From contig VBNH01000071.1 in the NCBI GenBank assembly GCA_005878095.1, forward strand, positions 1 to 33,576: DNA of 33,576 bases. Reading direction: 5' to 3'. How positions within the stretch are numbered: the first letter of the stretch is position 1; each line of letters opens with the position of its first letter. The DNA is from Gammaproteobacteria bacterium. Its GTDB lineage: Bacteria > Pseudomonadota > Gammaproteobacteria > Steroidobacterales > Steroidobacteraceae. Of the stretch, positions 26,397-33,576 are shown piece after piece. The notes under the pieces are model-generated. The model saw nothing but the letters and a program-made list of their open reading frames with translations, was not told where the DNA came from and searched no databases. The position numbers and the translations under genes are program-made.

Positions 26397-27582
26397 GGAC
26401 CGCGGCGGTGGCACGCGCGAAATACTCGAGGTTCTGCGCGCGCAGTCCGGCGATATTCATGCGGCTGTCGTCGGTCATGTAGACGTGATGGCGCTCGCGC
26501 AGCTCGCGCACCTGCCCGGCGCTGATGCCGAGGAAGGAGAACATGCCGCGCTGCGTGGCGATGAAACCGAAGTCACGCTGCGGGCAGTGCTGCCGCAGCT
26601 GCTTCACCACCTCGTGGCGCAGGCCCTGGATACGCTGGCGCATGGCGGCGACTTCCGCCTGCCAGCTCGTGCGCAGCGTCGCGTCGGCGAATATCCCGTG
26701 CACGATCGCCGCGCCATGATCGGGCGGCATCGACCAGATGCCGCGGGCGATACGCACCAGGTGGCTGAAGGCGGCGTCCGCCGCCGCCGGCGTCTCGTTG
26801 ATCACCTGCAGCGCGCCGGTGCGCTCGCGGTACAGGCCGAAGTTCTTCGAGCACGACACGGCGCACAGCACCTCGGGAAGCTCGGCGCTGAACAGGCGCA
26901 TGCCGTACGCGTCCGCCTCGAGCCCCTCGCCCAGGCCCTGGTAGGCCATGTCGATGAATGGCAGCAGTTGCCGCCGCTTCAGCAGCTCGAGCAGCTCGCG
27001 CCATTGCGCCGGCGACAGGTCCGCGCCGGTCGGGTTGTGGCAGGAGGCGTGCAGCAGCACTACCGCGCGCGCCGGCAGCCGCGCGAGCGCCGCCGTCATG
27101 GCGGCAAACTGCACCCCGCCGGTGGCGGGATCGAAATACGGATAGGGTGCGAGCTTGAGGCCGCTGCCCGACAGCAGCGGGCTGTGGTTGGCCCAGGTAG
27201 GCGTACTCACATACACCACCGAATCGGGCGAGACGGCGCGAATCAGCTCCGCGCCCAGGCGCAGCGCGCCGCACCCGCCGGGTGCCTGCACGGTGCGCAC
27301 CCGTGCCGTGAGGCGCGTCGGGTGCTCCTCGCCGAGCACCAGCCGCTCGATGGCCTCGTTGAATGCGGGGTTGCCCGCCGGCCCGACGTAGGTCTTGGTG
27401 CTCTGGCGCGCCAGCAGCGCACTCTCCGCCCGGCGCACCGCCTCCAGCACCGGCGTCTCGCCGCGATCGTCGCGATACACCCCGACACCCAGGTCCACCT
27501 TGCGGGGATCCGGGTCGGCGCGAAACGCCGCCATGAGGCCGAGGATCGGATCGGGAATGACGGACTCGAGCCGCTCGAACAT
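26377..27582 (-). CDS. Class I aminotransferase, aspartate/aromatic type (AspC/TyrB family)
   Basis: PLP-dependent transfer of amino groups between aspartate or aromatic amino acids and 2-oxoglutarate. The 401-residue protein has VDLGVGVYRDDRGETPVLEAV near the start, KTYVGPAGNPAFNEA, the PLP-pocket CHNPTGAD, IDMAYQGLGEGLEADAYGMR and SCSKNFGLYRER with the Schiff-base lysine at about residue 246. These features define the subgroup Ib family; sequence alone does not tell AspC from TyrB. The ATG at 27582 puts FERLESVIPDPILGL at the N-terminus, as in homologues; the upstream 33-codon extension is rejected. The M28 peptidase gene ends 19 bases upstream. Confidence 0.93.
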   Translation of the reverse strand: MFERLESVIPDPILGLMAAFRADPDPRKVDLGVGVYRDDRGETPVLEAVRRAESALLARQSTKTYVGPAGNPAFNEAIERLVLGEEHPTRLTARVRTVQAPGGCGALRLGAELIRAVSPDSVVYVSTPTWANHSPLLSGSGLKLAPYPYFDPATGGVQFAAMTAALARLPARAVVLLHASCHNPTGADLSPAQWRELLELLKRRQLLPFIDMAYQGLGEGLEADAYGMRLFSAELPEVLCAVSCSKNFGLYRERTGALQVINETPAAADAAFSHLVRIARGIWSMPPDHGAAIVHGIFADATLRTSWQAEVAAMRQRIQGLRHEVVKQLRQHCPQRDFGFIATQRGMFSFLGISAGQVRELRERHHVYMTDDSRMNIAGLRAQNLEYFARATAAVLSSPAR

Positions 27583-27601
27583 GCTTTCTGACTCCGCGGG
27601 T

Positions 27602-29281
27602 CTACTTGCCGGCCAGTGCGCCGAGTGCCTGCTTGCGCGCCGCCTCGAATTCATCGCCGGGCTTCCACGTCGGCATGGCATCGGCCTGGGCGATGAGCCA
27701 CGCGGACAGCATATCGAGCTGCGCGTCCTGGATCATGCCGTCGAAGTTCCAGCTGTCGTCGAGCTTGTCGGCCGGCTGATGGTATTTCCTCAGCTCCCAC
27801 TCCTCGATCTGCTGCCTGCCCCAGAGCGCCGGCCGGCCGATGAAGTCCGTGCCGTCCGCGAAGAACAGGGCCGGCACGCCGATCTTGGCGAATGAGAACT
27901 GATCCGAACGGTAGTAGTAGCCGCGGTCGGGGAACTGATCGGGCTTGAGCACCCGGCCCTGGCTCTTCGCGACGCGCGCGGCGATCTCGTCGAGCGAGGA
28001 CTTGCCCATGCTGATCAGGGTCGCATCACGGGTGCGGCCGAAGATGTTGCCGCCGTCGATGTTGATGTCGGCCGCGATGCGGCCGGCCGGGAACGAGGGA
28101 TGCTGCGCGTAGTAGCTCGAGCCGAGGAGCCCGCGCTCCTCGCCGGCGACGAACAGCGCCAGTATCGAGCGGCGCGGCCGCTGCGGCAGCGCCGCCAGTG
28201 TACGCGCGATCGCCAGCACCTGCGCGCAGCCGGAGGCGTTGTCCACGGCGCCGTGATAAATGCGATCGCCGCCGGCATCCGGCTCGCCGATGCCGAAATG
28301 ATCGTGATGCGCCGACAGCACCACGACTTGCGCGCCGAGGCTTGGATCACTTCCGGGTAGCAGCCCGCCGACGTTGGCGGTCTGCACGTGCGACAGTGTG
28401 TTGGTGAAGGCGACCGAGGTGCGGATGCCGAGCGGCAGCGGTTTGAAATCGCGCGAGCGCGCGGCTGCGAGCAGCTTGTCCAGGTCCTGACCACCCGCCT
28501 GCAGCAGGCGCCGCACCGCCTGCTCGGTGGCCCAGGCCTTCAGGCGCAGCCGCGCCTCGCTCCCCGCCGGCAGCTCGAATTGCTCACCGCCCCAGGAGCT
28601 CTGCACCACCTGCCAGGGATAGCCCGCGGAGGGTGTGGTGTGGATGATGATCGCGCCGGCGGCCCGGTGGCGTGCCGCGCTCGCGTACTTGTAGTCCCAG
28701 CGGCCGTAGTACAGGCGGCGCTTGCCGGCGAACAGATTCGGATCCCAGTCCGGATCGTTGTTCATCATCACCAGGATCGTGCCGGCGACATCCACGCCCT
28801 TGAAGTCGTCCCACTGGTATTCCGGGGCCTGGATCCCGTAACCGACGAACACCAGCTCGGCGTCGGTGAGCGCGACCTTGTCACTCTGCAGACCGCTCGC
28901 GGCGATGTAGTCGTCACGCCAGGCGAGGTCGACTCGCTGGCCCCTGACCTGGAAGCTCCAGCTCTTGGGGAACTGCGACTTGATGCCGACGATGTCGAAC
29001 GGCTGCTGCCAGCTGCCGCCGGCGAAGGCGGCGCTGTAGCCCATGCTCTCCAGCCGAGTCTGCAGATACAGCCGCGCCAGCTGATCGGCGCGTGTGCCCG
29101 GCCCCCGGCCCTCCAGCAGGTCCGAGGACAGGAAGCGGACCGCAGCCTCGAGCGCGCCGCGCGTGATGTAAGTGCGTGCCGCCTTCTCGACGGGGGCGGT
29201 AAGCGCCGGGGACTGGGCCATGCCCACTGCCGCCACGGCTGCGGTAAACACCAGGCCGAATCGCCCAAGAACTGCAATCAC
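27602..29281 (-). CDS. Secreted M28-family zinc aminopeptidase
   Basis: The 559-residue protein has an N-terminal signal peptide (hydrophobic VFTAAVAAVGM). A protease-associated region with VGYGIQAPEYQWDDFKGVDV leads into the M28 catalytic domain. Zinc ligands are recognisable: H in LSAHHDHFG (about 325), D in GAVDNASG (about 346), E in VAGEERGLLGSSYYA (about 382), D in NIDGGNIFG, and H in KYHQPADKLDD. It probably trims peptides outside the cytoplasm; specificity is not clear. The start is GTG at 29281 with a GAGAGGAG ribosome site about 6 bases upstream, directly beside the 16-bp repeat array. It ends 19 bases before the aminotransferase start. Confidence 0.92.
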   Translation of the reverse strand: MIAVLGRFGLVFTAAVAAVGMAQSPALTAPVEKAARTYITRGALEAAVRFLSSDLLEGRGPGTRADQLARLYLQTRLESMGYSAAFAGGSWQQPFDIVGIKSQFPKSWSFQVRGQRVDLAWRDDYIAASGLQSDKVALTDAELVFVGYGIQAPEYQWDDFKGVDVAGTILVMMNNDPDWDPNLFAGKRRLYYGRWDYKYASAARHRAAGAIIIHTTPSAGYPWQVVQSSWGGEQFELPAGSEARLRLKAWATEQAVRRLLQAGGQDLDKLLAAARSRDFKPLPLGIRTSVAFTNTLSHVQTANVGGLLPGSDPSLGAQVVVLSAHHDHFGIGEPDAGGDRIYHGAVDNASGCAQVLAIARTLAALPQRPRRSILALFVAGEERGLLGSSYYAQHPSFPAGRIAADINIDGGNIFGRTRDATLISMGKSSLDEIAARVAKSQGRVLKPDQFPDRGYYYRSDQFSFAKIGVPALFFADGTDFIGRPALWGRQQIEEWELRKYHQPADKLDDSWNFDGMIQDAQLDMLSAWLIAQADAMPTWKPGDEFEAARKQALGALAGK

Positions 29282-29292
29282 GTCCGCTCCTC

Positions 29293-29356
29293 TCTATCAG
29301 GCAGCGCGTCTATCAGGCAGCGCGTCTATCAGGCAGCGCGTCTATCAGGCAGCGCG
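29293..29356. repeat. Four perfect 16-bp tandem repeats
   Basis: The unit TCTATCAGGCAGCGCG occurs four times without a mismatch. The array fills nearly the whole gap between the beta-propeller stop (29360) and the ribosome site of the M28 peptidase, both read on the minus strand. Because 16 is not a multiple of three and the repeats are non-coding, copy number can change without harming a protein. Confidence 0.97.
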
Positions 29357-29359
29357 CTT

Positions 29360-30406
29360 CTAAGGGCCAACGACCACGCCCCAGGGACCGTGGCCGACCG
29401 TCACCTTGCCGACGACGGTGAGCGTGTCGGTATCGACGACCGACACATCCCCCGAGGGGCCGTTGGCCGTGAGGAGGCGGGTGCCGTCGGCGCTCAGAGC
29501 CAGCCCCCAGGGTCGTGCGCCCACGGCGACCTCGCCGATCAGCTTGCCGTCCTGCGGCGAGATCACCGCCACGGTACCGCCGCGCCCGGTGCTCACGTAC
29601 AGCCGCCCGCGTGCCGCATCGAGCGCGACGCCCATGGGGCGCGCCTCCTTGCGCAGCTGCACGAGCTGCGCGCTGGGCGCACCACTCGGAAGTGAGATGC
29701 GATACACCGACGCATCGGCTTCCCCGGACACGTAGGCGCTGCGGCTGTCCGGTGTAAAGGCGAGATCGCGCGGGCGCATGCCCACCAGGACCGTGTGCAG
29801 CAGGGCGTGGGTGTGCGCATCGATGATGGCCACGGAATTGCCGCTCTCGCTGGTCACCAGCACCCAGCGGCCATTGGGCGAGGCGCGCACACCTTCAGGC
29901 TCGCGCCCGACCGCAAGCCTGGCGACGACGCGGCCGCGCAGCACGTCCAGAACGCTGAGCCGCGCGGCATCCTCATCGGTGACGAACAGCGAGTGTCCGT
30001 CGTGGCTGATCTCGACGCGTTCGGGATCGGAGACTTCCTTCAGCAGCCGTGTCTGCTTGAGCGTCGCGGTGTCGATGACCGCCACGCCGTCGGCCTGCCG
30101 GTCCCGCGGCAGCTTGGCACACTTCTCCTCCGGGATCGGCGGCGGGCACTTGGGGAGCCCCGTGAGCGCCACGTACAGGCTCGCACCGTCAGGACTGAGC
30201 ACCAGTCCCCTGGGCCGCTTGCCCACCGTCACGGTTGCAAGCGCCGCCAGGCGCTGCGTATCGATGACCGTCACGGTGCCGTCGTCCTCGTTGGAAACAT
30301 AGGCCCGCGTCGCACGAGCACCCACGGGCAAGAGGAAGACCACCAGCGCCAGCGAGGCGGTAAGCGCGCCACGCAGGATCGCCGGGCGTAGAGGGATCCA
30401 CGTCAT
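29360..30406 (-). CDS. YVTN-family beta-propeller repeat protein, exported
   Basis: The 348-residue protein begins with a signal peptide (residues 1-32, ending PVGARA). It continues as a repeated unit of about 40 residues resembling the YVTN propeller: AYVSNEDDGTVTVIDTQ, RPRGLVLSPDGASLYVA, LFVTDEDAARLSVLD, WVLVTSESGNSVAIIDA, AYVSGEADASVYRI and GPSGDVSVVDTDTL. The result is probably a seven-bladed propeller in the periplasm. A loop with two cysteines (LPKCPPPIPEEKCAK) interrupts an early blade. Similar propellers sit beside PQQ-dependent alcohol oxidation genes, but none are seen here, so function is open. I chose the ATG at 30406 because it gives a normal signal peptide; the frame extends to 30469. 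Confidence 0.85.
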   Translation of the reverse strand: MTWIPLRPAILRGALTASLALVVFLLPVGARATRAYVSNEDDGTVTVIDTQRLAALATVTVGKRPRGLVLSPDGASLYVALTGLPKCPPPIPEEKCAKLPRDRQADGVAVIDTATLKQTRLLKEVSDPERVEISHDGHSLFVTDEDAARLSVLDVLRGRVVARLAVGREPEGVRASPNGRWVLVTSESGNSVAIIDAHTHALLHTVLVGMRPRDLAFTPDSRSAYVSGEADASVYRISLPSGAPSAQLVQLRKEARPMGVALDAARGRLYVSTGRGGTVAVISPQDGKLIGEVAVGARPWGLALSADGTRLLTANGPSGDVSVVDTDTLTVVGKVTVGHGPWGVVVGP

Positions 30407-30487
30407 AGAATCGAGCTCACACAGGGTGCCGCAGGGGCGCAGCATACTCAAAAACGACTTAAGTCCCACCTCGGGAGCTCAGGCGTG

Positions 30488-30497
30488 ATAAATTTAT
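30488..30497. promoter_or_regulatory. AT palindrome upstream of the desaturase gene
   Basis: ATAAATTTAT is a perfect 10-bp palindrome in an AT-rich patch 27 bases before the desaturase ATG. It could be an operator or part of a promoter for the desaturase. There is no nearby regulator gene to pair it with. Confidence 0.25.
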
Positions 30498-30524
30498 GGG
30501 CTCCATTTAACACCCTGGCTGCGC

Positions 30525-31676
30525 ATGTCCGACACTACCCGCGACGAACAGACGCCCCCCCTGGTCTGGACCAATGCCCTGATGTTCGCGCTGACCTTCG
30601 CCGCCGCCGCGATCCTCGTGCCGTGGTATGGCCTGACGCGCGGCTTTTCGCCCGCGGCCTGGGCGGCGTTCGTGCTGTTCGCCGGCGCCAACGGCATGGC
30701 GATCACGGCGGGCTATCACCGCTTGTGGGCGCATCGCACCTACGAGGCGCACTGGAGTCTGCGGCTGCTCTACCTGGTGTTCGGCACCATGGCGCTGCAG
30801 AACAGCGTCTTCGCGTGGTGCAGCGGCCACCGCGCTCACCACCTGCACGTCGACGACGTCGACCGCGACCCGTACTCGGCGCGGCGCGGGTTCTGGTTCT
30901 CGCACATCGGCTGGATGCTGCGCCACTACCCGAGCGGCAAGCCCGACTTCTCCAACATCCCGGACCTCAGGCGCGATCCGCTGCTGGCGTTCCAGCACCG
31001 CTACTACGTGCCGCTCGCGCTGGCGACCAACATCGGCCTGCCCGTCATCGTAGGCGTCCTGTTCCACGACCTGTGGGGCATGTTCATCCTCGCCGGCGTG
31101 CTGCGGCTGGTGTGGAGCCATCACGTCACCTTCTTCATCAACTCGTTCGCCCACATGTGGGGCAGCCGGCCGTACACCGAGGACAACAGCGCACGCGACA
31201 ACCCGGTGCTCGCGGTCATCACCTACGGCGAGGGCTATCACAACTTCCACCACAACTTCGCGCACGACTATCGCAACGGCGTGCGCTGGTGGCAGTGGGA
31301 TCCGACCAAGTGGCTGATCGCGGGCCTGCAGCTGTTCGGCCTGACCCGGCGCCTGAAGCGCACGCCGGTGTTCCAGATCCAGCGCGCGCTGCTCGCCATG
31401 CAGTTCACGCGTGCCCGCGAGCGGCTGGCGAAGACCCCGGACGCGGGTCACTCGCACATCGAACAGCTGCGCGCGCGCCTGGCGCACGAGTACGACAGCT
31501 TCCTCGCCGCGGTGGCCGACTGGGCGCGCGTCAAAGAGCAGTGGCTGGGCGAGAAGAAGCGCGCGGTGCTGGAGCAGTGGGAGCACGTGGACCTGCAGAG
31601 CAAACTGCGGGAGATCGAGCGCCGCCTCTCCCTGCAGCTGCGGCGCATGCGCATGCTGCAGGCGCAGCTCGCGTAG
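30525..31676 (+). CDS. Membrane fatty-acid (acyl-CoA type) delta-9 desaturase
   Basis: A di-iron membrane enzyme that puts a cis double bond into acyl chains. The 383-residue protein has hydrophobic segments near 15-60 and 165-200. Three histidine boxes are present: HRLWAH (65-70), HRAHH (102-106) and HNFHH (239-243), with extra histidines in SHHVTFFINSFAHMWG. After about residue 285 a charged helical tail of roughly 100 residues continues (RARERLAK onward, ending LRRMRMLQAQLA) and looks like coiled coil. Whether the substrate is acyl-CoA or phospholipid cannot be told. It is a single gene with its own upstream AT-rich patch. Confidence 0.93.
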   Translation: MSDTTRDEQTPPLVWTNALMFALTFAAAAILVPWYGLTRGFSPAAWAAFVLFAGANGMAITAGYHRLWAHRTYEAHWSLRLLYLVFGTMALQNSVFAWCSGHRAHHLHVDDVDRDPYSARRGFWFSHIGWMLRHYPSGKPDFSNIPDLRRDPLLAFQHRYYVPLALATNIGLPVIVGVLFHDLWGMFILAGVLRLVWSHHVTFFINSFAHMWGSRPYTEDNSARDNPVLAVITYGEGYHNFHHNFAHDYRNGVRWWQWDPTKWLIAGLQLFGLTRRLKRTPVFQIQRALLAMQFTRARERLAKTPDAGHSHIEQLRARLAHEYDSFLAAVADWARVKEQWLGEKKRAVLEQWEHVDLQSKLREIERRLSLQLRRMRMLQAQLA

Positions 31677-31685
31677 TTGAATTGG

Positions 31686-31710
31686 CCGACGCGGGCTGCG
31701 CCCGCCTCGG
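31686..31710. other. GC hairpin after the desaturase gene
   Basis: CCGA-C-GCGGGC-TGC-GCCCGC-C-TCGG forms a 6-bp stem and an outer 4-bp stem around one mismatch. It begins 9 bases after the desaturase stop. No T-run follows, so it is a weak terminator candidate at best. Confidence 0.35.
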
Positions 31711-31773
31711 CAGGCCAGGCCATCGTCCCCCGGCGGCTGGCAGGCCCGGCGCTGTTGATGCACCATGCGCGCC

Positions 31774-32496
31774 ATGGGACGCATCTTCGAAGTCAGAAAG
31801 CACACGATGTTCGCGCGGTGGAACCGCATGGCGAAGCAGTTCGCCCGCATCGCGAAGGACATCACCATGGCGGTGAAGGCCGGCGGCACCGACCCGGCGT
31901 CCAATCCCGTGCTGCGGCGGACCATCCAGAACGCGCGCGCCGTCAACATGCCGAAAGACCGGATCGAGGCGGCGATCAAGCGCGCCGCGGGACGCGACGC
32001 CGCCAACTACCAGCAGGTGCTGTACGAGGCTTATGCGCCGCACGGCGTGGCGCTGCTGGTGGAAACGGCGACCGACAACCCGACGCGCACCGTCGCGGCG
32101 GTGCGCAACATCGTCACCAAGGGCGGCGGCAATCTCGCCACCACCGGCAGCGTCAGCTTCCTGTTCCGCAAGATGGGGGTGTTTCGACTGAATCCCGCGG
32201 GGATCGACCAGGACGATCTGGAGCTGTACCTCATCGACCACGGACTCGAGGAGATGGGCGAGAGCGCTGGCGAGAAGGGCGAGCCGCAGCTGGTGATCCG
32301 CTGTGCGTTCGCCGATTTCGGCCGGCTGCAGGAGGCGCTGGAAGCGCGCGGCCTCGCGCCGTTGTCCGCCGAGCATGAGTACATCTGCACCGTGCCGAGC
32401 GAGCTGCCGGAGGATGAGGCGACCGAGGTCCTGACGGTGATCGACCGCCTGGAGCAGGACGAGGACGTTCAGCACGTGTTTCACACCCTCGCCTGA
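31774..32496 (+). CDS. YebC/PmpR-family (TACO1) translation or transcription factor
   Basis: The protein, 240 residues from the ATG at 31774, belongs to the YebC family, whose members bind ribosomes or DNA. YebC was recently tied to relief of polyproline stalling. The N-terminus reads [21 protein letters not shown] rather than the usual MAGHSKWANIKHRK, followed by [35 protein letters not shown]. Then come [30 protein letters not shown] and the C-terminal ferredoxin-like domains. The MGR-FE variant is one I associate with Bacteroidetes homologues. Another ATG at 31765 would add three residues. A canonical yebC, usually beside ruvC, would be expected elsewhere. Confidence 0.9.
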   Translation: MGRIFEVRKHTMFARWNRMAKQFARIAKDITMAVKAGGTDPASNPVLRRTIQNARAVNMPKDRIEAAIKRAAGRDAANYQQVLYEAYAPHGVALLVETATDNPTRTVAAVRNIVTKGGGNLATTGSVSFLFRKMGVFRLNPAGIDQDDLELYLIDHGLEEMGESAGEKGEPQLVIRCAFADFGRLQEALEARGLAPLSAEHEYICTVPSELPEDEATEVLTVIDRLEQDEDVQHVFHTLA

Positions 32497-32531
32497 ACGC
32501 GCCGGCCGGGCGCCGCGTCCCCGCCCGCGCT

Positions 32532-33035
32532 ATGCTCGATGTCGTGTACCAGTATCGCCTCGAGCCGGCCCGGATCGCGGATGCCGCGTTGCTGGCGGGG
32601 ATGTCGCAGGAGTTGGTGGAGAGCGGGCTCAGGCCCGCGTGGGATGCGGCGCGCATCGCCTGGCACATCCGCCATCCGGACAGCGTGGTGCTTGCGGCGC
32701 GGGCCGGGACCGCCATCGTCGGTTTCGCCATCATGCGCTACGCCGATGACTCCGCTCACCTGAACCTGCTGGCGGTCGCGCCTGAGCACCGCCGCCGCGG
32801 TATCGCGCGGCGCCTGGTAGCGTGGCTCGAGGACACCGCACTCACCGCCGGCACCTTCACGATCGCGCTCGAGCTGCGCGCGGGAAACGCCGGCGCCCGC
32901 GCCTTCTATGCGGCGCTCGGCTACCGCGAGCTGGCGCGCGTTCCCGGCTACTACCAGGGGCGAGAGTGCGCCATCCGCATGGTGCGGGACGTGGCGCGTC
33001 CGCCGCGCAGCGACGCCGCGCCACCGGCATTCTGA
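32532..33035 (+). CDS. GNAT-family N-acetyltransferase
   Basis: The protein of up to 167 residues has the GNAT fold with the acetyl-CoA loop VAPEHRRRGIARRLVAWLE at about 77-95 and a late NAGARAFYAALGYRE typical of RimI-like enzymes. That resemblance suggests an alpha-amino acetyltransferase of proteins, but the substrate is not decidable. The start is uncertain: ATG at 32532 lies inside a TATGCT -10-like hexamer, and a GTG at 32544, 7 bases downstream of it, would fit a leaderless start. It ends 10 bases before the convergent DUF3224 gene. Confidence 0.85.
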   Translation: MLDVVYQYRLEPARIADAALLAGMSQELVESGLRPAWDAARIAWHIRHPDSVVLAARAGTAIVGFAIMRYADDSAHLNLLAVAPEHRRRGIARRLVAWLEDTALTAGTFTIALELRAGNAGARAFYAALGYRELARVPGYYQGRECAIRMVRDVARPPRSDAAPPAF

Positions 33036-33045
33036 CGGCGCGACT

Positions 33046-33459
33046 TCAGCCTGCCTCTGGCTCGACGCGGAAATCGAACTCGTAGGAGTGCGAGCCGTCC
33101 GCGGCGACGACGATATTCATCTTGCCGCTGAGTCCCTTGAGCTCGCCGGTGCCGGAATCCGGCACCACGGTGACGGAGGACACGGGCTTGCCCCGATTCA
33201 TGGTGGCGCTGTGCTGCAGGACGAAGCTGCCGCTGCGCCCTTTGAGCGTTCCGGTCACGCGTTCCAGGGCCACATAGGCGGCGGAACCCTTCACCTCGGT
33301 CTGGGTGGCCAGCATTTCGCCCTTGCTGATCGCCTCGAGCTCGCCGTGAAAGCGCTTGTCGATGGTCAGCCGGCCCAGGTTTGCGGCTCGGGCGATCTGG
33401 GTGTCGGGTTTCTGCGGCGTGACTTTCACCTCGAAGGGTCCCGTGACGCGCTGACTCAT
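33046..33459 (-). CDS. DUF3224-family protein
   Basis: The 137-residue protein resembles the DUF3224 family of small beta-barrel proteins of unknown function. Visible family features are GPFEVKVTPQ near the start, LTIDKRFHGELEAISKGEML, YVALERVTGTLKGRSGSFVLQHSATM and VVPDSGTGELKGLSGKMNI, then the C-terminal SYEFDF. No signal peptide or membrane segment is visible. The ATG at 33459 has an AAGGAG ribosome site about 8 bases upstream, and the stop of another minus-strand gene lies 18 bases upstream, so the two are probably cotranscribed. Confidence 0.85.
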   Translation of the reverse strand: MSQRVTGPFEVKVTPQKPDTQIARAANLGRLTIDKRFHGELEAISKGEMLATQTEVKGSAAYVALERVTGTLKGRSGSFVLQHSATMNRGKPVSSVTVVPDSGTGELKGLSGKMNIVVAADGSHSYEFDFRVEPEAG

Positions 33460-33477
33460 GTGGGCGGTCTCCTTAAG

Positions 33478-33576
33478 TCAGTCCGGCATCGGCGTCATGT
33501 GCCCGGTGAGCGCATCCTCGAAGCCGAAGTTGCGCAGATCCCGCACCCGTTGCGGAAACAGGATGCCGTCGAGGTG
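33478..33576 (-). CDS. C-terminal fragment of an unidentified gene (cut by window edge)
   Basis: The last 32 codons of a minus-strand frame end at a TGA at 33478, 18 bases before the DUF3224 gene. The readable residues include FPQRVRDLRNFGFEDALTG and end HMTPMPD. I do not recognise the family from this short piece. The other minus frames close sooner or read as low-complexity. A plus-strand frame is also open here, so orientation rests mainly on the operon-like spacing. Confidence 0.5.
   Translation of the reverse strand, partial: HLDGILFPQRVRDLRNFGFEDALTGHMTPMPD

Noticed and set aside
29172-29363. Small plus-strand frame translating the 16-bp repeats
   Set aside because: It exists only because the repeats lack stops; no ribosome site and no conserved features.

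Overview
The window is a GC-rich bacterial chromosome segment with dense genes, short gaps and many start/stop overlaps. Gene content and order point to a gammaproteobacterium: lptD-surA-pdxA-rsmA-apaG-apaH is the conserved gammaproteobacterial block, and amgK-murU runs divergently from lptD as in pseudomonads. A kynurenine-pathway operon of the type known from Xanthomonadales suggests a relative of Xanthomonadales, Nevskiales or Steroidobacter, but this placement is inference. I see no phage, transposon, CRISPR array, rRNA or tRNA gene. The region looks like core chromosome, so the unusual features lie inside ordinary genes and in the gaps between them.

Layout. 1-2028 (minus): amgK and murU (cell-wall sugar recycling), then the 5' part of lipA, cut by the window edge. 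2079-9534 (plus): lptD, surA, pdxA, rsmA, a universal stress protein, apaG and apaH, covering outer-membrane biogenesis, vitamin B6, rRNA methylation and Ap4A hydrolysis. 9535-9798 (minus): a small lipoprotein reading frame that converges on apaH and has no stop codon of its own. 9858-13847 (plus): nbaC, a cyclase-family formamidase candidate, kynU and kmo, which together would take N-formylkynurenine to the quinolinate precursor; tryptophan dioxygenase is not in the window. 13860-19674 (minus): an RlmI-family methyltransferase, lgt, thyA, a SET-domain protein, kup and folA. 19730-22609 (plus): a DUF255/SSP411-type protein and a glutathione transferase resembling the LigE beta-etherase clade. 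22664-25801 (minus) putA and 25893-26396 (plus) an Lrp/AsnC regulator share an AT-rich divergent gap. 26377-30406 (minus): a class I aminotransferase, an M28 peptidase and a YVTN-type beta-propeller. 30525-33035 (plus): an acyl-lipid desaturase, a YebC-family protein and a GNAT acetyltransferase. 33046-33576 (minus): a DUF3224 protein and the 3' end of an unidentified gene.

The most striking signals are repeats. surA carries a perfect 84-bp in-frame tandem duplication inside its first parvulin domain. The adjacent lptD carries six 21-bp in-frame repeats just after the signal peptide. Four perfect 16-bp repeats fill the gap between the beta-propeller and peptidase genes. Several genes (lipA, lptD, apaG, folA) have a -10-like hexamer only 5-10 bases before the start codon, which suggests leaderless or nearly leaderless transcripts. 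I did not find a clear new defence or mobile system.
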